Positions 16,311 through 23,444 of a stretch of 23,444 bases of DNA are shown piece after piece; position 1 is the first letter of the stretch, and the number at the start of each line of letters is the position of its first letter. This DNA is from CAZSMK01 sp964608095 (GTDB lineage Bacteria; Sumerlaeota; Sumerlaeia; MWCT01; JAGHBZ01). A program made the position numbers and the translations under genes. Where the stretch lies: the NCBI GenBank assembly GCA_964608095.1, contig CAZSMK010000104.1, forward strand, positions 1-23,444, read 5' to 3'. The notes under the pieces were generated by a model. That model searched no databases and had not been told where the DNA came from. It saw only the letters and a program-made list of their open reading frames with translations.

Positions 16311-19300
16311 GAATAAATCATTACAGTTGGATAGCCGTATTTTTATGTTTATTGGTAACGGGGCTTATCTTTGCCACAGAAGCGACAGACACACGATTAG
16401 AAGTTGAAATATTCTACATTCCGCGTGAAGACCTTCACAGAGTCCCCGGTTATACCGACCAGGGCGCCTTCCTTCCTTTATCTGAAATCCTTGACCTTAC
16501 CCGCAAAGCCCAGGAGAAGAGTGTTACGGGCGAAAAGGAACTCGATGTACATTGCGAATCCATCCATCTCGAGGGGATCTTAAAGGAAGAACTTCTACTT
16601 GAAGGCGTTTTAAAATATGTTGCTCCATCGGAGAAGTGGTCGGCAACCCTGATCGACGAAGGAACAATTCCCTGGATAATGCAGTCCAATCCCAGTCAGG
16701 GAAATGCTCATCTTGTTCGCGTCAATGGTCAAACTTTCCTTTTTGCTCGAGGAGCGGGCGACGGTCAAATTTCACTCACCGCACTGTATAATCTAAATTT
16801 CACACACTCCATCGCAACACTGAAAACCGGTAAATTTTTTGCTCCTTGCGAAATTATTATCAGGGCTGACAAAGGTTATTCGGTTGAGTCCACAGTGGGG
16901 GCGGTAAGAGTAAATGAACATGTAGATGTTAGCGATATTTCAATTTATCCCACCGAGGCTTCAGACACGTCAGTCCGAATACACCGTAAAGTGGATTTCG
17001 ATGCGCCGGATTTTCTTTCATTACATCTGAGTAGAATCATAAGGGTGGCAGGCGCCGGACTTATAATAGACGACCATTTTACGTTCACGGGCAGATTCTC
17101 GCCAAATGAAGAAATGATGTTTCCCTTACCGGATGGCATCACGGTTTTGCAGGTCAAATCAGACGAAGGAGTACAGGTAACACCGACGAGTGATAGTCTC
17201 AGACTCACTAAAAAAGAAGAGGTAAGGAGTTTCGGGTTATGGATACAGTCTGCAGCAGAGATTAAAAATCACTCGGCAACACTTGGAAATTGGGTGATCC
17301 CTGCAGATTCTACACGATCGAACCTGCAATTGATTTCCTCTGACAATTATTTCCCATTTCTCACCACACTCCCCACATCTCTTATACCAACAGGTGGAAC
17401 AAATAACTCTCGCCGTTACGATTGCTGGGATTTACTGCCTGAATTAAACATCACACTGGTTCCTTTAGAAGTGTTTACCCCGCCCGAAGTCGTAGCACAT
17501 TTAAAAATATCACGTAATGAAGCAACGGCGAATTATACTATTCAGATTGCGGGATTGCCTTCACATGAATACTTTTTCAGGACTCCTGAAGAGTGGATTG
17601 TGAGTGATGTAAGGGGGATAAAGCAGAATAGGATTGTGCCGTTATCGATTCATAGAAAAGAGAAAACCTGGTGGGGATTGAGCTGGCATCCGATGGAAGC
17701 ACCGGAAACAATTGAGTTGAACCTCCACAGGGCAGGCTCGTGGGGGGCTCCCCGCACAATTTCTAACCTGGACATTCCTTTTATAACCTTCCCAGAGCCC
17801 CGTCCTCTTCGATACGATGTCTCGATTGATTGGGATGAAGGATTGAAGATACGCACCCGGAATCTTGAAGAGTGCTCTATTGTACCTGCACTAACTGAAG
17901 ATAGGACTCGGTCACAAACGCCTGCTCTTTCTTCTATAGATACTTCCGGTTTAGTCCTGCGTGCAGAGGGAGCGGCACCTGCCGGTCTAATATCCGTTGA
18001 AGGACGAACAGCCGATGTACGTGCAACAGTGGTCTCATCCCTTTCTATTGGAGAAGACAGCACAATAATACGCGCCCTCATCAGATATGAGGTGCAAGTC
18101 GCACCTTTAAAGACATTCTCCTTTGTTCTGCCATCCGCGACCGGTTCAAATATCCGCATCCAGGGCGAAGGTATTCGTGAAAAGACTGTTGAGGAGAAAT
18201 CCGATGGTGATTATTGGACTGTTACGACCCAACATGATGTTCTTGGTACATTCGATGTAGTTCTGGAATGGCAGATAGGTGCGCCGGAGCCTCGAAAGCC
18301 TATTACGGCTCCTCAAATCGCCGTGAAAAACGTAACGTCTCAGCAGGGTTATATTGCTCTTGAAGGTTCTGAAACCCTGGGATTATCTGCAGAGACGAAA
18401 AATTTATCAGAAACTGATATTTCTGATTTGCCTATCTTGCCCTGGCAAAGCGACAAACGAATTCTTGCAGCCTATCGGTATGTTAAACCACCCTATACGC
18501 TCAAAGTCGTGGCGGAAAAGATCAAGGGCGAGCCGCCACTTGAAGCCCTTGTGAGCAGCGCGTCTTTCACGACGACTATTACGCCTGAAGGACAACGTTT
18601 CACCGATGCGTCGTATTCACTTCTGCCCCGGGCAAATCGTCAATTCTTCGAGGTTCAACTCCCTGACGAGGCTGAGCTCTGGGCTGTCCTGGTCAACGAA
18701 GAAGGAGCCCTGTCAGCAAAACGCAAAACCCCTGCCGGCGATGATATTCTCATGGTTCCCCTTCCATCAGCCGACCAGGATCTGTCCGACGTCAATATAA
18801 ACATTATCTATAGAGAAAAAGGGAACTACGCCGGGAAGAGTTCTCTTATTAAATTTTCTTCACCTCACCTGGATGTTCCTGTCAACAAAACCTCATGGAC
18901 TTTAAACCTCCCCCCTGGTTTTGAATATCTCTCATACGGCGGAGAGGTCGCCAAAAAAGTATCGATCCGCGAACCCTTTATCAGATTTCTCCGAACCGCA
19001 TACTATCCCGAACGTATTCTTGTTGAAGATATGCCCGCAGCCTTGATCATCTTCTTTTCGATCCTCTCATTGGGCATCTTCATATCCATATGGAACTCGA
19101 GACATAAAGAAAAAAAGAAACCGAAAAAGGGAAAGGAAGAAAAAAAGGTAAAGAAAGCAAAACATGTATCCCCTCTTTTAACCATCATCCATCTGATCAT
19201 TATTCTTGTCATAATTGCAGCCCTTATAGCTATTGCAGTCCCCAATTTTCTCGAAGCCCAGGTGCGGTCAAAAGTCTCGAGGGTTAGATCAGACGCTCGC

Positions 19301-22300
19301 TCTCTTGCAACTGCTATTGAAGCATACTACATCGATAACAATGCGTATCCACACCGTATCGATATTCTCTGGCAAGGACCGATAAAATATATCCATACAG
19401 GATTCGAGGATCCCTATTCCAAAACCGGTGCGAATCTTCAATATTTAAGTGGTGAACAAATATACGAGCGCGTCCGTGAAGCCGTTCCTGTCCCTCTCGA
19501 CAAATCCATGTTCGAAAATTATTGGCTTGTGTATAGCCTCGGACCTGACGGTGTGGATCAGGGTGGTATGGTTATATACGATCCAACAAATGGAACTGTA
19601 AGTACGGGTGACGTAATTCGTGTCAAAGATGGTGCAGGGCAATTCTGGGAACCGCGTTACAGAGAAGTCCGAGAGAAGGAGTTAGCCGAAGCGGTTGTCG
19701 AGACTATGTACGGTCTGACAACTCCCTACCCACCGCCCTCAACCCATGCACTGGCTCCCGTCCCTGAAACGTCGTATTATCTTACATCCTTCGATCAAGT
19801 TTTGAGACAAATGCCTGAAATGCCCTACAAACGCAGGGAAGGCTTACAATCACTCATAATCGAGATACCCTCCGGCGGAATGCAACGTGTCATTGAAACA
19901 CTCGGCTACGAATCAGGTATCCTCATCAGATTACTCGAAGAGAATGACTTTCTGCGGCTTAAATTTATCGTTTGGTTCAGCGCTCTTCTCGTGATGGTTA
20001 TCATCTGGTCGTTATCCCGCAAGGTGTATAAGATCGCATTCATCGTGGGCTCTGCGATAAGCCTTTTTATTCCTTTAATTATAGATACCCCATGGGTGGT
20101 CTTTTATAATACCGCATTTCAAGGAATCCTCTTCTCTCTTGTCGCTCCGTTGCTTGCTGCAGCCGTAAAACAGATGGTAAAGCAAAAGATTAGTTTAGCA
20201 ACAGGCTTTATTCTGATTGTAGGATTAACATTTCTCCCGTTAGAAATCAGCGCAGAAGAAGTTGTACCTTATGAAGCGCCTAATCGGAACATACGTCTTA
20301 TCGTACCTTATGACGAACAAATTCAGGACACACGTGAATCGGACCCCCTCACATTTATAAGCAGACAACAATTCGAGACTCTGTGGAACCTTGCATACCC
20401 TGAGCTGGAACATGCGATTCCCCTGAACTCGTTTTTAACAGGATTCCAAATCGAGGGAACCTTGAACCCGGAAACATCTGCTTTTAAAGGACAAATACAT
20501 ATTTCCGCATGCAATCCGAACGATACGCCATCGACAATACCACTCAAATTAAAAGGTCTTAACCTTTCATCAATCTATAACAACCGGGAAAACGCCTTTA
20601 TCGAATCACGGAAAGAGGAGCTGCTTCTCATTTTACCACCGGGATGGAAAGGAAGAGTCACTGCTGATTTTACGCTACCATGCCGTATTCAAGGCACTTC
20701 AGGAGATTTAAAAATCGCGCTGCCGGAAGTCGCAGCAGGCTACTGGCATTTTACATTCCCCTACCCCGATCTGACTATCGATGTGAACGACAACATTCCG
20801 TTTCTGACGGAAAAAACCGATTCAAATTTTATCGTGCACGGTTTTGCGCGTCCCGGACCCCTGGAACTCAGGTGGAACAGTAAGCTTGCCGGAAAAGAAA
20901 AGGAAGCGGCTGAATTCACATGGAAGGCTGATATAGGGCATCATTTCACCTGGGATACCACAAAATCGACTACACTTTATGCAAAAATAATCGTGACCCC
21001 ACTGACGGCAAATACCCTTTTGCCGGAAACGTTGGAATTCAGGATACCGTCTGACTTAATAATCCTCGGTATAAGCGGTGAGGATGTCAGGAAAGCCCAA
21101 GTCAGCGGACAGACGATAACAGTTACCATAGCCGAAAAGGACAAAACAGAGATTTCTATTTTTGGCACTCAATTGAAAAAGGATTCCGGGAATAGCGCAA
21201 ACGCTGATGTTCCTTCTGAGTGGATTATCGAGGGACTAAGACCATCAGAAGAAACAGGATTTACTTCGACACTTGCCCTTGAAGTGTCGAACGCCATAGA
21301 GATTCTGAAAATCAAAACGACCAACCTTGAACCAGTTTCCACTGGAGGTGCTCGTTCGGGATTCATGATAAGAAGATTCCGGAGCACAGAGCCCGGCTGG
21401 AATGCCAGGTTCAGGATTCAGACAATATCAAGTGTCTTCGATGCGGATGTTTATGAAGTCGTTTTGAAAACACAGGGTTTTATCAGAAGAGCGGTTGAAG
21501 TAAACGTATCACCAAAAATCAAAGGATTACACGAAATAAGGCTTCAACTACCCCCGACAAGCAGGGTTGAATCTGTTTCAGGGATCGACAATATCCAATG
21601 GGTTCAACAGGACGAAACGCTTTATGTTGCTTTTCCACAACTTATGATGTCACCGTTCAAGATGCTTATTATTATCCGCGCAGACCCACGTGGACAAGCC
21701 GGCGAATTTATCTTTGAACCTATCGACCTGATCGGCTCTCGAGAAATAGACCGCTCAGGCGCTCTGGTTGTTCCAATCGATGAGGAGCTGGTGGAAGTCA
21801 ATATCGGCCATAGCCGGGCACGCGGGATTTCAGAAACGGACAGAAATTTATTCAGGACATTACAACCGGACATGAAAGAGGGTGAATATTTCCTCAGAGG
21901 ATATATTCTCGAAGACGATACGCCCCTCGAGTTCAGGTTTCTTGCAGTTCCCACCACTGTATTTACGACCATCTATAATCTTGTCACCATTTCGGATGGA
22001 CTTCAGAGCCTTGAGAGTGTAATAAGGGCGGAACCGAGACGCGGCAGGCTCAAAGAACTCGAAATCGACCTGCTCATACCCTCACCTGAACCGGACATAG
22101 GGTCGCGTATCAGGGTCTATGGACCGGTGAGAAATTTCAAGGTAGTACCCGTTGATACAAACCGCCTGAGAATGCAAATCGAGTTGAACCGCCCCCATGC
22201 GAGCCCCGTAATCCTGAGGATTGCGATCGATCAGCCCGTGAGGACTGAAAATAACGATACTATTCTAACCACTGTTGCGATACCGGCAGAAGGAGAGGGA

Positions 22301-23444
22301 ACCAGATCGTTTCTCCTTCTTCGGTGTGCATTAGAGGGCGAACTTCGGCTTGCAGAAGATGCGGGAGCACGTGTTGTTGATCCTCATGAACTGAACAAAC
22401 CGCATCTTGGCTTGGTTCCTCTGCCCTCGGATCAAAGCCTTGAACTTGCTCGTAATGCTGAAAAAGGACCTTCTTTCAAAGTGAGACGACATGAACGTAT
22501 CGAGGGATTGCGAGCAATCGTCGAGATTCTTCGGCAAAGAACCATCATATCTTCGGATGGATTCGAGCGGCATGAGTTGGAAATAATTCTACAAAATCAA
22601 TCTGAACAGTTCTTAAAGGTTGCGTTCCCCTATCCTCAATCAAAACTCAGTATATATGAAGTTCAGGTAGCCAGCCGTTCCGTTCCCATAACTTTCGGTA
22701 AAGAAGACAACAGGGATATTCTTCTTATCCCCCTGATTCGGACAGGGTTGTTGGAACCCGAGCTGTCTGTTCGGGTTGCGTATACAGTCAAAGGACTGAA
22801 TTCTCTCGAAGAAAAGGGACACAGGCGACAGAGAATGCCGGAGATTCTGGGCGGAGTTCCGGTAGCTCAGTCTGCACTTGTTCTCATGCTTCCCCCGGAT
22901 TTCGAATATAAAGATTTTCAAGGTACCCTGAACGAGGTTGAACTTGTTGACATCGAGGTTGATGAAGCGCTGCGACAGGCAAAACGCGTTAAGGAAATCT
23001 CGGAAGTCGCTCTCTATACCACCGGGGATAAACAGCAACAAGCCCTATCAACTTTAAGAAAACTTTCCACCAGGGTACAATCGAAGGTTGAATATGCGGA
23101 AAAGACGACCAAGGCATATTCGCGAGTAAAAGATATAAGTAGTCTACCGAGACGAGAATTCGTCGAACGCGAAGAAGTACTCACAAAGGAACGCGACAAG
23201 ACACTGAGAGAGGCTCAGATGGCACAACAAGTGATTGTGGACAATGTAGCGCAACTCGATACCCTTGTGAGAGCACAACAGCCCGAAATCCAGGTGGAAA
23301 TGGTGGAAAAAACGCCTGAAGAAATCGTACCATCACCGGCGCCTCCTATACAGTTTCCGAGAAGCGGTAACGTGTACGTGTTTCGCCAACTCCAGGGTAC
23401 CGGGCATATAGAATTTGATATTTCCTCGATGGAAGATTTGAAAA
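16307..23444 (+). CDS. Giant exported protein, two modules (B and C) fused around a pseudopilin domain; partial at the window end
   Basis: The frame is open from ATG 16307 to the last base, at least 2379 codons with no stop. Order: signal peptide (about 7-24); module B opening IFYIPRED (35-42) and FLPLSEILDL (55-64); late block SWTLNLPPGFEYLSYGG (about 862-878); TM (909-928); Lys-rich linker (930-952); pseudopilin-like domain (about 955-1105, YDPTNG 1091-1096); four hydrophobic segments (about 1217-1310), the last resembling a signal peptide; module C opening LIVPYDEQ (about 1329-1336); late block SALVLMLPPDFEYKDFQG (about 2189-2206); coiled coil (about 2215-2335); Pro-rich linker; and VYVFRQLQGTGHIEF (about 2355-2369) just before the end. 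The function is unknown. The large extracytoplasmic beta-rich parts suggest an envelope scaffold. GGAGGAGG at 16280-16287 is rather far from the start, so coupling to the upstream gene through ATGA probably matters. Confidence 0.93.
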   Translation, partial: MRINHYSWIAVFLCLLVTGLIFATEATDTRLEVEIFYIPREDLHRVPGYTDQGAFLPLSEILDLTRKAQEKSVTGEKELDVHCESIHLEGILKEELLLEGVLKYVAPSEKWSATLIDEGTIPWIMQSNPSQGNAHLVRVNGQTFLFARGAGDGQISLTALYNLNFTHSIATLKTGKFFAPCEIIIRADKGYSVESTVGAVRVNEHVDVSDISIYPTEASDTSVRIHRKVDFDAPDFLSLHLSRIIRVAGAGLIIDDHFTFTGRFSPNEEMMFPLPDGITVLQVKSDEGVQVTPTSDSLRLTKKEEVRSFGLWIQSAAEIKNHSATLGNWVIPADSTRSNLQLISSDNYFPFLTTLPTSLIPTGGTNNSRRYDCWDLLPELNITLVPLEVFTPPEVVAHLKISRNEATANYTIQIAGLPSHEYFFRTPEEWIVSDVRGIKQNRIVPLSIHRKEKTWWGLSWHPMEAPETIELNLHRAGSWGAPRTISNLDIPFITFPEPRPLRYDVSIDWDEGLKIRTRNLEECSIVPALTEDRTRSQTPALSSIDTSGLVLRAEGAAPAGLISVEGRTADVRATVVSSLSIGEDSTIIRALIRYEVQVAPLKTFSFVLPSATGSNIRIQGEGIREKTVEEKSDGDYWTVTTQHDVLGTFDVVLEWQIGAPEPRKPITAPQIAVKNVTSQQGYIALEGSETLGLSAETKNLSETDISDLPILPWQSDKRILAAYRYVKPPYTLKVVAEKIKGEPPLEALVSSASFTTTITPEGQRFTDASYSLLPRANRQFFEVQLPDEAELWAVLVNEEGALSAKRKTPAGDDILMVPLPSADQDLSDVNINIIYREKGNYAGKSSLIKFSSPHLDVPVNKTSWTLNLPPGFEYLSYGGEVAKKVSIREPFIRFLRTAYYPERILVEDMPAALIIFFSILSLGIFISIWNSRHKEKKKPKKGKEEKKVKKAKHVSPLLTIIHLIIILVIIAALIAIAVPNFLEAQVRSKVSRVRSDARSLATAIEAYYIDNNAYPHRIDILWQGPIKYIHTGFEDPYSKTGANLQYLSGEQIYERVREAVPVPLDKSMFENYWLVYSLGPDGVDQGGMVIYDPTNGTVSTGDVIRVKDGAGQFWEPRYREVREKELAEAVVETMYGLTTPYPPPSTHALAPVPETSYYLTSFDQVLRQMPEMPYKRREGLQSLIIEIPSGGMQRVIETLGYESGILIRLLEENDFLRLKFIVWFSALLVMVIIWSLSRKVYKIAFIVGSAISLFIPLIIDTPWVVFYNTAFQGILFSLVAPLLAAAVKQMVKQKISLATGFILIVGLTFLPLEISAEEVVPYEAPNRNIRLIVPYDEQIQDTRESDPLTFISRQQFETLWNLAYPELEHAIPLNSFLTGFQIEGTLNPETSAFKGQIHISACNPNDTPSTIPLKLKGLNLSSIYNNRENAFIESRKEELLLILPPGWKGRVTADFTLPCRIQGTSGDLKIALPEVAAGYWHFTFPYPDLTIDVNDNIPFLTEKTDSNFIVHGFARPGPLELRWNSKLAGKEKEAAEFTWKADIGHHFTWDTTKSTTLYAKIIVTPLTANTLLPETLEFRIPSDLIILGISGEDVRKAQVSGQTITVTIAEKDKTEISIFGTQLKKDSGNSANADVPSEWIIEGLRPSEETGFTSTLALEVSNAIEILKIKTTNLEPVSTGGARSGFMIRRFRSTEPGWNARFRIQTISSVFDADVYEVVLKTQGFIRRAVEVNVSPKIKGLHEIRLQLPPTSRVESVSGIDNIQWVQQDETLYVAFPQLMMSPFKMLIIIRADPRGQAGEFIFEPIDLIGSREIDRSGALVVPIDEELVEVNIGHSRARGISETDRNLFRTLQPDMKEGEYFLRGYILEDDTPLEFRFLAVPTTVFTTIYNLVTISDGLQSLESVIRAEPRRGRLKELEIDLLIPSPEPDIGSRIRVYGPVRNFKVVPVDTNRLRMQIELNRPHASPVILRIAIDQPVRTENNDTILTTVAIPAEGEGTRSFLLLRCALEGELRLAEDAGARVVDPHELNKPHLGLVPLPSDQSLELARNAEKGPSFKVRRHERIEGLRAIVEILRQRTIISSDGFERHELEIILQNQSEQFLKVAFPYPQSKLSIYEVQVASRSVPITFGKEDNRDILLIPLIRTGLLEPELSVRVAYTVKGLNSLEEKGHRRQRMPEILGGVPVAQSALVLMLPPDFEYKDFQGTLNEVELVDIEVDEALRQAKRVKEISEVALYTTGDKQQQALSTLRKLSTRVQSKVEYAEKTTKAYSRVKDISSLPRREFVEREEVLTKERDKTLREAQMAQQVIVDNVAQLDTLVRAQQPEIQVEMVEKTPEEIVPSPAPPIQFPRSGNVYVFRQLQGTGHIEFDISSMEDLK
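19169..19621 (+). other. Pseudopilin (GspG-like) domain embedded in the giant protein
   Basis: The encoded segment has a pilin-type hydrophobic helix ending in AIAVPNFLEAQVRSKVSRVR, then SLATAIEAYYIDNNAYP, WLVYSLGPDG and YDPTNGTVSTGD. These are hallmarks of GspG-like major pseudopilins. Aligned on the conserved Pro979, the residue before the prepilin cleavage point is Leu957 instead of Gly, and position 5 is His962 instead of Glu. The domain sits about 955 residues inside the protein, after a TM helix and a Lys-rich linker, so it cannot be a free N-terminal pilin. Confidence 0.85.

Overview
The window looks like part of the chromosome of an uncultured, Gram-negative-type bacterium with moderate GC. 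Very large exported proteins, a GspG-like pseudopilin ending in a YDPTNG..STGD motif, a DUF2723 membrane protein and a PA14-bearing alpha-mannosidase together recall the PVC group and candidate phyla such as Hydrogenedentota, Sumerlaeota or Omnitrophota. That placement is my impression from gene content. There is no rRNA, tRNA, phage, integron, insertion sequence or CRISPR array to anchor it.

Layout. Positions 1-630 are non-coding and hold two families of degenerate short repeats. Next come galactokinase (galK, minus strand), an OFA-type MFS carrier (plus) and a 1300-residue exported GH38 alpha-mannosidase (minus). Upstream of the mannosidase on the same strand are a hemerythrin-like protein and a membrane protein with an atypical pseudopilin domain. 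A DUF2723 gene on the plus strand is split by a frameshift at an A8 run. recN (minus) and a 2H phosphoesterase / 2'-5' RNA ligase-like gene (plus) then diverge from a shared intergenic region that contains a 16-bp dyad.

The right-hand 10.5 kb is the most unusual part. It is a plus-strand pair of giant genes that overlap by ATGA. The first (12870-16310, 1146 aa) is an exported, C-terminally membrane-anchored protein. The second starts at 16307 and stays open through the window end, giving at least 2379 codons. It has a signal peptide, a large extracytoplasmic module, a TM helix, a Lys-rich linker, a GspG-like pseudopilin domain, several TM helices and then a second large module with coiled coil. 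Conserved blocks show that the first gene (module A) and both halves of the second (modules B and C) are full-length paralogues of one another. The second gene is therefore best explained as a fusion of two ancestral exported proteins with a pseudopilin captured between them. I do not know a function for this family.

How the genes may work together: galK and the mannosidase point to use of sugars and glycans, and recN to recombinational repair. The giant pair plausibly builds a cell-envelope or surface structure. The last point is inference from topology only.
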